Shown one piece after another: positions 9,101-19,813 of a DNA stretch of 64,000 nt (position 1 is the stretch's first letter; every line of letters begins with the position of its first letter). The notes beneath the pieces are model-generated. The model was not told where the DNA came from. It did no database searches and worked only from the letters and a program-made list of their open reading frames with translations. This DNA is from Sphingobium scionense (GTDB lineage Bacteria; Pseudomonadota; Alphaproteobacteria; Sphingomonadales; Sphingomonadaceae): NCBI RefSeq assembly GCF_014197035.1, contig NZ_JACIEU010000001.1, positions 248,001-312,000 of the forward strand, given 5' to 3'. The position numbers and the translations under genes are program-made.

Positions 9101-9308
9101 GGTGCCGCTGGTGATCGCCAGCGGGGCCGGTGCGGAACTGCGCCAGGCGCTGGGCACGGCGGTCTTCTTCGGCATGACCGGCGTGACGGCCTTCGGCCTG
9201 CTCTTCACCCCCACCTTCTATGTCGTGTGCCGTGCGCTGGGCGATCGCTTCGCCCGCCGCCGGCGCCCGGAGGCTGACGACGCTGCGACCTTGCAGCCGG
9301 CCGAATGA
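6120..9308 (+). CDS. RND multidrug efflux pump, AcrB/MexF (HAE-1) type
   Basis: This 1062-aa inner-membrane proton/drug antiporter has the same length as MexF. The start at 6120 gives the classic N-terminus MRFSRFFIDRPIFA; the 30 extra upstream codons in the open frame lack homology. Visible motifs are PIEQEINGVDDMLY in the porter domain, the paired aspartates of the proton relay in GIVVDDAIVVVENVERN (D410 and D411) and the matching lysine in LAAKNAILVVEFAK (K948). Two sets of six transmembrane segments and two large periplasmic loops follow the family plan. It is cotranscribed with the adaptor and the outer-membrane factor. Substrates cannot be read from the sequence; chloramphenicol, quinolones and trimethoprim are typical of MexEF-OprN. 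Confidence 0.96.
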   Translation: MRFSRFFIDRPIFAAVIAVVITVVGALAFVGLPVSQYPDIVPPTVTVSAQYPGASAETVASTVAAPIEQEINGVDDMLYQSSQSTGDGKVVVTVTFKIGTDLDAAQVLVQNRVAVAIPRLPEEVQRLGVVTRKTTPEFLMVVNLQSPDGTYDRDYISNYALTQVRDRLARLDGVGDVQLFGARDYAMRIWIDPDRAAALDLTAGEIVSALRAQNVQVSAGSIGQPPYDRGEAFQLGVEMQGRLTTPDQFSDIVIRSDADGHQVRVRDVARVELGAQDYGTNTYLSNKPTVVIATMQRPGSNALDAAEKVKAEMEQLSKRFPKGLEYSIIYNPTEFISQSIDAVYHTLFEAVILVVLVILIFLQNWRAAVIPIIAIPVSLIGTATMLAAVGYSLNNLSLFGLVLAIGIVVDDAIVVVENVERNIENGMSPLQAARVSMDEVSTALIAIVLVLCAVFVPTLFITGISGAFYQQFAVTISTATVISLILSLTLSPAAAALLLKPKHGAPDLDNAPRWRQVAAKAADRFNQGFDRMSAGYARLTRFLVARPKKMLLTYAGLIAATIALFWVTPGGFIPAQDQGYFLAVVQLPSGASLERTDKVTREVAAKILPIKGLRGAVMFAGFHGPSQTQAPNSAAIYFPFKSFAERKAEGATYAGIMDQANKAVAGYDKARILLVPPPLIQGIGSAGGYRLMLEDREDRGYAELNKVAGELIGKANQSPSLAQVYTLFDVGTPRIFADVDRRKADLLGVPPERVFEAMQVYLGSAFVNDFNLLGRTYRVTAQADADHRGTVADIANLKTRSNSGQMVPIGSVSTFRDKTGPYRVVRYNLLPAVEIDGDTAPGYSSGQSLATMEKLADAAPAGYASEWTGVAYQQISAGNTAGIVFGMAVFFVFLVLAAQYESLTLPLAIILIVPMCLFAAMLGVNLRGMDNNILTQIGLVVLIALAAKNAILVVEFAKQAEEEQGLSPVEAAVQAAQTRLRPILMTSFAFILGAVPLVIASGAGAELRQALGTAVFFGMTGVTAFGLLFTPTFYVVCRALGDRFARRRRPEADDAATLQPAE

Positions 9309-9319
9309 GGACAAAAGCC

Positions 9320-10726
9320 ATGACAAGGAACCTGATTGCCCTGCTGCTCAGCGTCAGCGCGCTGACAGCCTGCGCCGCCGGGCCGGATTACAAGGCCCCC
9401 GCCACCCCAACCACCGCCGCCGCCCCGTTCATCGGGGCGGCGAACCCGGCGGTCGCCCAGAGCGCAACCGACGACCATTGGTGGCGGCTCTATAACGACC
9501 CGCTGCTCGATGGACTGGTCGGTGATGCGCTCAAGGCCAATACCGACATCCGCGTCGCCGTCGCCCGGCTGGAACGCGCCCGCGCCCAGTTGCGCGGCGC
9601 CCGTTCCGACCGGCTGCCGAGCACCAATGTCAGCGGCTCACCGACCTATGGCCGGGTGTCGCAGGCCCAGACCCTGCCCGGCATGGACCGGGAAAACTGG
9701 ACCGTCGATATGGGGCTGGACGTCGCCTATGAGGTCGACCTGTTCGGCCGGGTGAAGCGTAGTATAGAGGCGGCGCGCGGCGATCTCGGCGCGGCCCAGG
9801 CCGATGCCGATGCCGTTCGTGTCGCGGTGGTCGCCGATACGGTGCGCGCCTATGTCGATGCCACCGCTTCGGCCCAGCGCCTTGCCGTCGCGAAGGAAAC
9901 GGTCGACCTGCTCGACAAGTCGATCCGCATCACCAGCGCCCGCTTCGACGCTGGCCGGTCCGACCGGCTGGACGTGGTCCGGGTGACGACCCTGCGCGAA
10001 CAGCAGCAGGCGCTGATCCCCAATCTGATCGCGGATCGCAATGCCGCCCTGTTCCGGCTGGCGACGCTGACCGGGCGGACGCCGCAGGACCTGCCTGCAT
10101 CCGTCCAGAACGCAACCGTGACACCGAATGTGACACAGCCCATCCCGGTCGGCGACGGCCAGGCGCTGCTCGCCCGGCGGCCGGACGTGCGCGCGGCGGA
10201 ACGACGGCTGGCGGCCGACACGGCGCGGGTCGGCGTGGCCACCGCCGATCTCTATCCGCGTATCACGCTGGGCGGATCGATCGGCACCACGGCGGTCGGC
10301 GGAGGCAATCTGTTCGGTGCCGGGCCGCTCAACTTCCTGCTGGGGCCGCTGATCAGCTGGGCCTTCCCCAATCAGGAAGCCAATCGCGCGAAGATCGCGG
10401 CGGCCAAGGCGGATGGCGACGCGTCGCTTGCCGCCTTTGACGGCACGGTGTTGCAGGCGCTGGAGGAAACCGAGACGGCGCTTTCCACCTATGCCAATGC
10501 GCTGGAGCGGCGGGCGACGCTGCAATCGGCGCGGGACGAGGCGGCTCGGGCTGCACGGATCAGCCTGGCACGCCAGCGCGAGGGGCAGATCGACTTCCTG
10601 ACCGTGCTGGATGCGCTGCGTACCCAGGCATCGGCCGATGCGGACCTGGCGACCGCCAACCGCGCCGTCGCCTTTGCCCAGGTGGACCTGTTCCGCGCTT
10701 TGGGCGGCGGCTGGAGCACGACCTGA
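9320..10726 (+). CDS. RND efflux outer-membrane lipoprotein (NodT/OprN family)
   Basis: This 468-aa TolC-like channel completes the tripartite pump. The start at 9320 follows GAGGA and gives a lipoprotein signal with lipobox LTAC at about residues 16-19. An in-frame ATG at 9305 overlaps the pump stop but has no ribosome-binding site of its own. Two OEP repeats are visible, each with coiled-coil helices rich in Ala, Arg and Asp (for example ALEETETALSTYANALERRA near residue 380). LARRPDVRAAERRLAADTAR is a hallmark of the NodT family. A bidirectional terminator follows six bases after the stop. Confidence 0.94.
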   Translation: MTRNLIALLLSVSALTACAAGPDYKAPATPTTAAAPFIGAANPAVAQSATDDHWWRLYNDPLLDGLVGDALKANTDIRVAVARLERARAQLRGARSDRLPSTNVSGSPTYGRVSQAQTLPGMDRENWTVDMGLDVAYEVDLFGRVKRSIEAARGDLGAAQADADAVRVAVVADTVRAYVDATASAQRLAVAKETVDLLDKSIRITSARFDAGRSDRLDVVRVTTLREQQQALIPNLIADRNAALFRLATLTGRTPQDLPASVQNATVTPNVTQPIPVGDGQALLARRPDVRAAERRLAADTARVGVATADLYPRITLGGSIGTTAVGGGNLFGAGPLNFLLGPLISWAFPNQEANRAKIAAAKADGDASLAAFDGTVLQALEETETALSTYANALERRATLQSARDEAARAARISLARQREGQIDFLTVLDALRTQASADADLATANRAVAFAQVDLFRALGGGWSTT

Positions 10727-10731
10727 TACAG

Positions 10732-10763
10732 AAAGGGCGGCGTTTCAAAACGCCGCCCTTTTT
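10732..10763. terminator. bidirectional terminator between the RND operon and nitroreductase
   Basis: A stem of GGGCGGCGTT with AACGCCGCCC is flanked by AAA on the left and TTTTT on the right, so it can terminate transcription in both directions. Both flanking genes end within 10 bases of it. Confidence 0.85.
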
Positions 10764-10768
10764 CCCTG

Positions 10769-11362
10769 TCAGACGATGAAATTGCCCTGATGGGCGAATG
10801 TCTCGATCTCATGCCGGCCGCTCGGCGCCTCGCGCGCCTGCAGCGCTTCGGGCAGGACGGCCTTGTCGCCCTGACGCCCGATCGCGATCGCCGCCTCGAT
10901 CCGGAAACGCTCCGGCACTGCCAGTTCGGCGCGCGCCTTGTCGAAATCTACGCCGGTCATCGCATGGGTATGATAGCCAAGCCGCGTAGCCTGTAGCGCC
11001 AGCGTCGCCCAGGCGGCGCCCGCATCGAAGCTGTGGCTGTGCGAGGGCTTGTAATCTTCCGATCCCGGCGCCGCCATCAGCGTGTCGGACAGGACGAAGG
11101 CGAGTACGCCGGCATGCTGCACCCAGCCCTGGTTGAACGGGAAGAGCAGATCGAGGAAGCGCGCCCAGTCGGCGCTTTCGCGATGGGCATAGAGGAAGCG
11201 CCAGGGCTGGTAGTTGAACGCCGAGGGCGCCCAGCGGGCGGCATCGAACAGCGTGTCGATATCGGCCTGGGGAATCGCCGAGCCGTCAAAGGCGCGGGGC
11301 GACCAGCGCTCCAGGATCAGCGGATCGACGGGACGGGTAACTTCGCGCGGGCTGGTAGCCAT
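10769..11362 (-). CDS. nitroreductase family protein
   Basis: This 197-aa protein belongs to the FMN-dependent nitroreductase superfamily, which reduces nitro groups, quinones or other acceptors with NAD(P)H. Family hallmarks are the N-terminal RWSPRAFDGSAIP, then FDAARWAPSAFNYQPWRFLY (FMN phosphate and ring contacts) and the C-terminal IAIGRQGDKAVLPEAL segment. The start is set at 11362 because AAGGAG lies six bases upstream; a start five codons earlier lacks a site. It is cytoplasmic and probably a homodimer. The substrate is unknown. Confidence 0.9.
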   Translation of the reverse strand: MATSPREVTRPVDPLILERWSPRAFDGSAIPQADIDTLFDAARWAPSAFNYQPWRFLYAHRESADWARFLDLLFPFNQGWVQHAGVLAFVLSDTLMAAPGSEDYKPSHSHSFDAGAAWATLALQATRLGYHTHAMTGVDFDKARAELAVPERFRIEAAIAIGRQGDKAVLPEALQAREAPSGRHEIETFAHQGNFIV

Positions 11363-11485
11363 CTGGATCTCCTTCAAGGCGCTGACGCGATCGGCGCGCC
11401 ATGCTGTCGGAAATCTATCTAGCGGATGTTCCGCCGCTGCGAAGAGGCATTGGGCTTTCGCCCTGGAAACACAGGGTTTCCCCGA

Positions 11486-11653
11486 TCAGGCGCAGGCATC
11501 CTGCGGCTGGCGTTCGCGATCGGTGCGGGAAACGGGCAGATTACGGTCATCAGCATCGCGCTCGAACAGCACCACGGCGGGCTCCCTGAAAAGGGCCTGC
11601 GCCAGCCGATCGCGCAGGCGCGTCAACGGTCTGTCCTGATCCTGATAGGCCAT
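11486..11653 (-). CDS. small hypothetical protein (55 aa)
   Basis: This short gene begins MAYQDQDRPLTRLRDRL and ends in PQDACA. It has a good ribosome-binding site (AGAGGA, six bases before ATG), mostly G or C in third codon positions, and a helical, Arg/Asp/Gln-rich composition. No membrane segment is seen. It lies 123 bases upstream of the nitroreductase on the same strand. Two small hairpins follow its stop (GGAAAC/GTTTCC, and GGGC-GAAA-GCCC with a GNRA loop) without a T-tract, so both genes may share a transcript. I do not recognise the family. Confidence 0.55.
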   Translation of the reverse strand: MAYQDQDRPLTRLRDRLAQALFREPAVVLFERDADDRNLPVSRTDRERQPQDACA

Positions 11654-11687
11654 AATGCGTCCTCTCTGCCGACTCGGGCGGCTTATC

Positions 11688-11698
11688 TACCGATGGTA
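11688..11698 (-). promoter_or_regulatory. short palindrome in the promoter region of the 55-aa gene
   Basis: TACC-GAT-GGTA lies about 35 bases upstream of the small gene at 11653 and, on the minus strand, overlaps a possible -10 box (TATACC). The half-sites match the TetR operators at 3202, 3999 and 4048, but the spacer is 3 rather than 4, so binding by that TetR is doubtful. Confidence 0.3.
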
Positions 11699-11770
11699 TA
11701 GAGAATCGTCCCCCAAGCAATGCTGGCCGTCGCGGTAGAAAAGCTATCCATCCCGGCCCCGCTAAAAAAT

Positions 11771-11787
11771 CATACGCAAATACTATG
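11771..11787 (+). promoter_or_regulatory. candidate kdp control element
   Basis: CATA-N9-TATG forms an inverted repeat in an A/T-rich patch about 110 bases before the kdp genes, and TACTAT at 11781-11786 could be a -10 box. No -35 box is evident, as expected for an activator-dependent promoter. Binding of KdpE is inference only. Confidence 0.3.
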
Positions 11788-11896
11788 CAGCCTGCCCCGC
11801 CCGCGTCTCGCATTCAAACGGAAGAGGGGCCTAATCGGGCGCTCGCTAACGACCCTGTCCGCCTCCCGCGGCGGGCGTGATGCGGGAGTTACCCCC

Positions 11897-11980
11897 ATGC
11901 AGGATCTCTTGTGGATCGGCATCATCCTGGCGCTGACAGCGGCTAGCCTCGGCTATGTCCGGCTGTGCGGCGACGCCTGA
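11897..11980 (+). CDS. small membrane peptide upstream of kdpF (27 aa)
   Basis: This 27-aa ORF has one hydrophobic helix (IGIILALTAASLGYVRL) and ends in CGDA. GGGAG lies upstream of the ATG. It sits 12 bases before kdpF. Very small hydrophobic ORFs of this kind, ending in a short polar tail after YxRLC or similar, occur before kdpF in other proteobacteria as far as I recall. Its function is unknown; a second Kdp stabilising peptide is possible. Confidence 0.6.
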   Translation: MQDLLWIGIILALTAASLGYVRLCGDA

Positions 11981-11992
11981 AGGAGGGATGCC

Positions 11993-12082
11993 ATGACCAT
12001 CGACCTCTGGCTCGCGGCGATCACCGCCGCCGGGCTTCTCGTCTATCTCGTCGCCGTGCTCGCACGGCCCGAACGCTTTTAA
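11993..12082 (+). CDS. kdpF: KdpF, small subunit of the Kdp potassium ATPase
   Basis: This 29-aa single-helix peptide stabilises the KdpFABC complex in the inner membrane. It ends with the typical KdpF signature ARPERF. AGGAGG precedes the ATG. It lies 12 bases before kdpA and is too short for most gene finders. Confidence 0.9.
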   Translation: MTIDLWLAAITAAGLLVYLVAVLARPERF

Positions 12083-12094
12083 GGGGGGCCGCAC

Positions 12095-13798
12095 ATGACC
12101 TTCCAGGGATGGCTGCTGATCGCAGCCTTTGTCGGCATCTTGCTGGCGCTCACCAAACCGATGGGCCTGTGGCTGTTCGCCCTCTATGAGGGCCGCCGCA
12201 CGCCGCTTCATGCCGTGATGGGTCCGATCGAACGCGGCTTCTATCGGCTGTCGGGGATCGATCCCGACGCCGAACAGAGCTGGCGCCGCTACGCGGTTCA
12301 CATGCTGATCTTCAACGTCGCGCTGCTGCTCTTCACCTATGCGGTGCTACGCCTGCAGGGCCTGCTACCGTTCAATCCGCAGGGCTTTGGCGGCACCAGC
12401 AGCGACTTGGCGTTCAACACCGCAGTCAGCTTCACCACCAACACCAACTGGCAAAGCTATTCGGGCGAGTCGACCATGTCGAACCTCAGCCAGATGCTGG
12501 GCCTCACCATCCACAATTTCCTGTCGGCCGCCACCGGCATTGCGCTGGCCTTCGCCCTGTTCCGCGGCTTTGCCCGGCGCAGCGCATCGACGATCGGCAA
12601 TTTCTGGGCCGACGTCACCCGCGTGACCCTCTATCTGCTGCTGCCGATCTGCATCGTCTACGCCCTGTTCCTGATCGCGAGCGGCGTGCCGCAGACGTTG
12701 GCCGGCTCGGTCGACGTGACCACGCTGGAAGGCGTGAAGCAGACCCTCGCGCTTGGCCCCGTCGCCAGCCAGGAAGCGATCAAGATGCTGGGCACCAATG
12801 GTGGCGGCTTCTTCAATGCCAACAGTGCCCATCCCTTCGAGAACCCGACCGCGCTCACCAACCTGGCACAGATGCTGTCGATCTTTATGATCGGCTTCGG
12901 CCTGACCTGGACCTTCGGCAAGGCCGTCGGCAATCCGCGCCAGGGCTGGGCCATCCTCGCCGCCATGCTGGTGATCTTCCTCGCCGGCGTCACCGTCGCC
13001 TATTGGCAGGAAGCGGCCGGCAATCCGGTGCTCCACAATCTGGGCGTCGCCGGTGGCAATATGGAAGGCAAGGAAGTCCGCTTCGGCATCGCCGCCTCTG
13101 CCCTCTTCTCCGTCGTCACCACGGCGGCAAGCTGCGGCGCGGTCAACGCCATGCATGACAGCTTCACCGCATTGGGCGGCATGATCCCGCTGTTCAACAT
13201 CCAGCTCGGCGAAGTCGTGGTCGGCGGCGTCGGCGCAGGCATTTATGGCTTCCTGCTGTTCGCCATCCTTGCCGTGTTCGTCGCGGGCCTGATGGTCGGT
13301 CGCACGCCGGAATATGTCGGCAAGAAGATCGAGAGCCGCGAAGTCAAGCTGGCGGTGCTCGCCATCGCCGTGCTGCCGCTCATCATCCTGGGCTTCACCG
13401 CCATCGCCAGCGTCACCGACGCGGGCCTGGCCGGCCCGCTCAACAAGGGACCGCATGGCTTCAGCGAGATCCTCTACGCCTTCACCAGCGCCGTCGGCAA
13501 TAATGGCTCGGCCTTTGCCGGCCTGTCGGCCAACAGCCCCTTCTATAACGGGATGCTGGGTGTCGCGATGTGGATCGGCCGCTTCTTCATCATCATTCCC
13601 ATGCTGGCCATCGCGGGCAGCCTGGCCGCGAAGAAATATACGCCCGAAACCGCCGGCAGCTTCCCCACCACGGGGCCACTGTGGACCGGTCTGCTGGTCG
13701 GCATCGTGCTGATCGTGGGCGGCCTGACCTTCCTGCCCAGCCTCGCCCTTGGCCCCATCGCCGATCATCTCGCGATGATCCGTGGCCAGCTTTTCTAA
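12095..13798 (+). CDS. kdpA: KdpA, potassium-binding and translocating subunit
   Basis: This 567-aa membrane protein forms the K+ selectivity pore of KdpFABC. Selectivity-filter-like loops are visible: [20 protein letters not shown] near residues 100-120, [20 protein letters not shown] near 230, and [22 protein letters not shown] near 465. Around ten membrane segments are present. The length equals the E. coli protein (557 aa) within a few residues. It follows kdpF by 12 bases and precedes kdpB by 12 bases in one operon. Confidence 0.97.
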   Translation: MTFQGWLLIAAFVGILLALTKPMGLWLFALYEGRRTPLHAVMGPIERGFYRLSGIDPDAEQSWRRYAVHMLIFNVALLLFTYAVLRLQGLLPFNPQGFGGTSSDLAFNTAVSFTTNTNWQSYSGESTMSNLSQMLGLTIHNFLSAATGIALAFALFRGFARRSASTIGNFWADVTRVTLYLLLPICIVYALFLIASGVPQTLAGSVDVTTLEGVKQTLALGPVASQEAIKMLGTNGGGFFNANSAHPFENPTALTNLAQMLSIFMIGFGLTWTFGKAVGNPRQGWAILAAMLVIFLAGVTVAYWQEAAGNPVLHNLGVAGGNMEGKEVRFGIAASALFSVVTTAASCGAVNAMHDSFTALGGMIPLFNIQLGEVVVGGVGAGIYGFLLFAILAVFVAGLMVGRTPEYVGKKIESREVKLAVLAIAVLPLIILGFTAIASVTDAGLAGPLNKGPHGFSEILYAFTSAVGNNGSAFAGLSANSPFYNGMLGVAMWIGRFFIIIPMLAIAGSLAAKKYTPETAGSFPTTGPLWTGLLVGIVLIVGGLTFLPSLALGPIADHLAMIRGQLF

Positions 13799-13810
13799 GG
13801 ATCCCATTCC

Positions 13811-15859
<2,049 letters not shown>

Positions 15860-15873
15860 GGAAGGACAAACCC

Positions 15874-16464
15874 ATGTTTACCGATTTAAAATCCGCCTTG
15901 CGTCCGGCCCTGACCATGACGTTGCTCTTCGCCCTGCTGCTCGGCCTTGCCTATCCGCTGGCGCTGACCGGCATCGGCCAGACGCTGTTCCCGTCCCAGG
16001 CCAATGGCAGCCTGGTCGAGGATCAAGGAAAGATCGTCGGCTCCATCGTCATCGGCCAGGCCTTCACCTCGGACATCTATTTCCACAGCCGTCCGTCGGC
16101 GGCGGGCAAGGGCTATGACGGCCTTGCCTCCTCCGGCTCCAATTTTGGTCCGACCAGCCAGGCGCTGGCCGACCGCGTCAGGACCGACGTCGAGACCCTT
16201 CAAGCTGCTACACCCGGTCGTTTTGTTCCGTCCGATCTGGTGACCACCTCTGCCTCGGGGCTCGACCCCCATATCAGCCCCGAGGCAGCTTTTTATCAGG
16301 TCGATCGCGTCGCCGCCGCGCGCGGGATCGATGCGGCGCGCGTCCGTGCCCTGGTAGAAAAGAGCGTCGAGCAGCCGCTGCTGGGCTTCGTCGGCGAACC
16401 CCGCGTCAATCTGTTCGAGTTGAATCGACGGCTGGATGCGATTGGCGCTAAACGGACCCAGTGA
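15874..16464 (+). CDS. kdpC: KdpC, potassium ATPase accessory subunit
   Basis: This 196-aa protein has one N-terminal membrane helix and a periplasmic domain. Hallmarks are [20 protein letters not shown], then [21 protein letters not shown] and [21 protein letters not shown]. The stop overlaps the start of kdpD (GTGA), so the sensor kinase is cotranscribed and coupled to the transporter genes. Confidence 0.97.
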   Translation: MFTDLKSALRPALTMTLLFALLLGLAYPLALTGIGQTLFPSQANGSLVEDQGKIVGSIVIGQAFTSDIYFHSRPSAAGKGYDGLASSGSNFGPTSQALADRVRTDVETLQAATPGRFVPSDLVTTSASGLDPHISPEAAFYQVDRVAAARGIDAARVRALVEKSVEQPLLGFVGEPRVNLFELNRRLDAIGAKRTQ

Positions 16465-19121
16465 ACGAACCGCATCGCCCCGATCCCGAAGCCTTCCTGC
16501 GCGCGGCCGCGCAGGAAGGCCGTGGCCGCCTGAAGGTCTTTCTCGGCGCTGCGCCGGGGGTAGGCAAGACCTGGGAGATGCTGACCGAAGGACGGCAGCG
16601 ACGCGAGGCAGGCGTCGATGTCGTCGTCGGCGTGGTGGAAACCCATGGCCGGCGCGAGACCGAGGCGCTGGTCCATGGCCATGAGATCATCCCCCGCCGC
16701 ACCGTCGACCATCAGGGCCACAGCCTGGGCGAGATGGATATCGACGCGATCCTGGCGCGCCATCCGCAGTTGGTGCTGGTCGACGAACTGGCGCACAGCA
16801 ATGCGCCGGGCAGCCGCCACCCCAAACGCTATCAGGATGTCGAGGAATTGCTGGCCGCCGGCATCCATGTCTATTCGACGATCAACATCCAGCATGTCGA
16901 AAGCCTCAACGACGTCGTCGCCTCCTTCACCCGCGTCCGCGTGCGGGAGACGGTGCCCGATTCGATCCTGGAACATGCCGAGATCGAAGTGGTGGACATT
17001 CCGCCCGACGAACTGATCGAGCGGCTGAAGGACGGCAAGGTCTATATCCCGCAGGAAGCCAGTCGCGCCCTCAACCATTTCTTTTCCAAGTCGAACCTGA
17101 CCGCGCTGCGCGAACTGGCGCTGCGCCGCGCCGCGCAGGCGGTCGATGCCCAGATGCTCGATTATGTCCGCGCCCATGCGCTGGCGGGCAGCTTCGTCGC
17201 TGGCGAGCGCGTGATCGTGGCGGTCAGCGAACAGCCGAGCGCCGCCGGCCTGGTCCGTTCCGCCAAGCGACTGGCCGACGCACTGCGCGCGCCCTGGACC
17301 GCCGTCCATATCGAAACCCCGCGCGGGCCGCAGCTATCGGACGAGGATCGGCAGCGCCTGGCCGATACGCTCGCCCTCGCCTCGCGCCTCGGCGCCGACA
17401 CTGCCTCCATCCCTGCCTCCAGCGTTGCCGACGGGCTGCGCCGCTTCGCCGCCGACGCGCGCGCCACCCAGATCGTGATCGGCAAGTCGGCGCGTAGCTG
17501 GTGGTTCGAGCTGCGCCATGGGTCGGTGGTCGATCGGCTGGTGCGCGACATCGGCCCGGTCGCCGTCCATGTCATGCCCGGCGAGGACAGCGTGCCGCGC
17601 CCGCACGATGCCAGCAGCGGTCATTGGGGCGACCCGATCGGCTATGTCTGGTCGATGCTGGCAGTGATCGGCATGACCCTGCTCGGCCGGCTGATGCTGG
17701 AGGCAATCGACCTCGGCAATATCGCCCTGCTCTATCTGGTGCCGGTGATGTTCGCGGCGGCGAGTCATGGCCTGCGCACCGGCCTCGCAACCGGCCTTGC
17801 CTCCAGCCTTGCCTATAATTTCTTCTTCCTGCCACCGACCGGCACACTGACCGTCAGCAATCCGGAAAATGTCATTTCCATCCTCGTCTTCCTGGGGGTG
17901 GCAGTGGTCACCAGCCAGTTTGCCGCGCGGATGCACGCCCAGTCGGCCCTGGCCGAAGCGAGCGCGCGCCAGAATGCAACGCTGGCGGGCTTTTCCCGCC
18001 AGATGACCGCCTCCCCCAGCCTGGAGGAAATCCGCCATGCCATCTGCGCCGAGATCGCCCGGCTGTTCGACGTGCGCACAGTGCTGATGATCCCGTCGGA
18101 TGAAGGGCCGCAATTGCGCGCCGCCTATCCGCCCGAGGACCGGCTGGACGAGATTGAGCGCGCCGCCGCCCGCTGGGCGATGGAGCATGGCGAGCCGGCC
18201 GGGCGTGGCTCCTCCACCCTCACCGCATCGGACTGGCTGTTCCTACCCGTGACCACGAAGGACGCCGTGCTGGCGGTGATCGGGCTGGCACGCGAGGATG
18301 CGGGCGAGCCGGTGCGCACCGACCGGATGCCGCTGCTCCGCAGCCTGATCGACCAGGCCGCGATCGCGCTCGACCGCATGGCGCTGGAGGAGGCGATGAT
18401 CGAGGCCGGCCAGATTCGCGAGCGCGACCGGCTGCGCTCCGCCCTGCTCTCCTCGGTCAGCCATGATTTGCGCACACCGCTCACCACGATAATCTCGGCC
18501 ACGCGCGAAATGCGCACCCATCCCTCGCCCGAACTGATCGATACGCTGGATGGCGAGGCGCAGCGTCTGTCCCGCTTCGTCGCCAACCTGCTCGACATGG
18601 CGCGGGTGGAGGCCGGCGCGCTGCCGATGCGGGCGGAGGCGACCGACCTGTTCGATGCCGTCGCGAGCGCCGCCCATGACAGCCGCAGCGCGCTGGCCGA
18701 GCGGCCGCTCGACGTGCAGATCCCGCCCGACATCCCACTGGTCCGGGTCGATCCGGTGCTGCTGCACCATATCCTCATCAACCTGCTCGACAATGCCGGC
18801 CGCTATGGCGATCCCGGCACGCCCGTCACCGTGCGCAGCCTGCGCGAGCCCGATGCCATCAGCCTGTCGGTGATCGACCGGGGGCCGGGCATCCCGGCCG
18901 GCATGGAGGCGCGGGTGTTCGACACCTTCACCCGGCTGGAAGGCTCCGACCGGTCAAAGACCGGCACCGGCCTTGGCCTCGCCATCGTCAAGGCCTTTGC
19001 CCAGGCGATGGGGCTCAGCGTATCGGCGCGCACCGTTGCCGACCCACCCGGCGCCTGTTTCACCCTGCATATTCCCCAATCCCTCATCCTCACCGACATC
19101 ATGGAAAAGGACATCGCATGA
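16461..19121 (+). CDS. kdpD: KdpD, osmosensitive K+ channel sensor histidine kinase
   Basis: This 886-aa kinase starts at a GTG that overlaps the kdpC stop. The order is the N-terminal KdpD domain with Walker [10 protein letters not shown] near residues 29-37, a universal-stress-protein domain near 250-370, four membrane helices near 400-500, a GAF-like domain, HisKA with [11 protein letters not shown] (H668), and a HATPase domain with the N box [13 protein letters not shown] and G boxes. It senses low K+ or osmotic stress and phosphorylates KdpE. Its stop overlaps the kdpE start by four bases. Confidence 0.97.
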   Translation: MNEPHRPDPEAFLRAAAQEGRGRLKVFLGAAPGVGKTWEMLTEGRQRREAGVDVVVGVVETHGRRETEALVHGHEIIPRRTVDHQGHSLGEMDIDAILARHPQLVLVDELAHSNAPGSRHPKRYQDVEELLAAGIHVYSTINIQHVESLNDVVASFTRVRVRETVPDSILEHAEIEVVDIPPDELIERLKDGKVYIPQEASRALNHFFSKSNLTALRELALRRAAQAVDAQMLDYVRAHALAGSFVAGERVIVAVSEQPSAAGLVRSAKRLADALRAPWTAVHIETPRGPQLSDEDRQRLADTLALASRLGADTASIPASSVADGLRRFAADARATQIVIGKSARSWWFELRHGSVVDRLVRDIGPVAVHVMPGEDSVPRPHDASSGHWGDPIGYVWSMLAVIGMTLLGRLMLEAIDLGNIALLYLVPVMFAAASHGLRTGLATGLASSLAYNFFFLPPTGTLTVSNPENVISILVFLGVAVVTSQFAARMHAQSALAEASARQNATLAGFSRQMTASPSLEEIRHAICAEIARLFDVRTVLMIPSDEGPQLRAAYPPEDRLDEIERAAARWAMEHGEPAGRGSSTLTASDWLFLPVTTKDAVLAVIGLAREDAGEPVRTDRMPLLRSLIDQAAIALDRMALEEAMIEAGQIRERDRLRSALLSSVSHDLRTPLTTIISATREMRTHPSPELIDTLDGEAQRLSRFVANLLDMARVEAGALPMRAEATDLFDAVASAAHDSRSALAERPLDVQIPPDIPLVRVDPVLLHHILINLLDNAGRYGDPGTPVTVRSLREPDAISLSVIDRGPGIPAGMEARVFDTFTRLEGSDRSKTGTGLGLAIVKAFAQAMGLSVSARTVADPPGACFTLHIPQSLILTDIMEKDIA

Positions 19122-19813
19122 AGCCGCGCCACAGCCTGCTGATCGTCGACGACGAACCGCAGATCCGCCGGCTGATCCAGGCCGCCCTCGCCCGCGCCGA
19201 CTATGCCACGATCGAGGCGCAGACCGCGCGCGAGGCACTGGACAAGCTGCGCAGCGAGCGCCCCGACATCACCTTGCTGGACCTGGGCCTGCCCGATCGC
19301 GACGGGCTGGAGCTGGTGCCGATCATCAAGAAGGAAAGCGACACGACCCTCATCATCGTGTCGGCGCGCGACGCCACCGACGAGAAGGTCGCCGCGCTCG
19401 ACCTGGGCGCCGACGATTATCTGACCAAGCCGTTCGATACCGACGAACTGCTTGCCCGCGTGCGGGTGGCGCTGCGCAACCGGATGACGCGCGATGGCGG
19501 CGCGATGAAGGTGACGGCCGGCGACCTGGCCATCGATCTGGTCGCCCATATCGTCACCAGGAACGGGGCCGAAGTGCATCTGACGCCCAAGGAATATGGC
19601 GTGCTGGAGCAGTTGGCGCGCTTTCCCGGCCGGGTCATCACCCACAAGCAGATCATGGACCATGTCTGGCCCAACGAACATGCCCATCATGTCGAATATC
19701 TGCGCGTGCTGGTGCGCGGCCTGCGCCAGAAGCTGGAGGCCGACCCGCAGCGGCCGCAGATCATCAGCAACGAACTGGGGATCGGCTACCGCCTGAAACA
19801 GGGTAACGACTAG
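19118..19813 (+). CDS. kdpE: KdpE, OmpR-family response regulator
   Basis: This 231-aa regulator has a receiver domain with acidic pocket DDE near residues 11-13, the phospho-accepting D55 in LLDLGLPD and K105 region in YLTKPFD. The C-terminal winged helix follows the OmpR pattern ([20 protein letters not shown] near residue 155). It activates kdpFABC when phosphorylated by KdpD. Its stop codon overlaps the stop codon of the convergent kup gene (CTAG, 19810-19813). Confidence 0.97.
   Translation: MKPRHSLLIVDDEPQIRRLIQAALARADYATIEAQTAREALDKLRSERPDITLLDLGLPDRDGLELVPIIKKESDTTLIIVSARDATDEKVAALDLGADDYLTKPFDTDELLARVRVALRNRMTRDGGAMKVTAGDLAIDLVAHIVTRNGAEVHLTPKEYGVLEQLARFPGRVITHKQIMDHVWPNEHAHHVEYLRVLVRGLRQKLEADPQRPQIISNELGIGYRLKQGND

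Noticed and set aside
11688..11698. A fourth operator for the TetR protein at 3214
   Set aside because: The half-sites TACC and GGTA match, but the spacer is 3 instead of 4, which would shift the half-sites relative to a fixed dimer. Kept only as a weak site.
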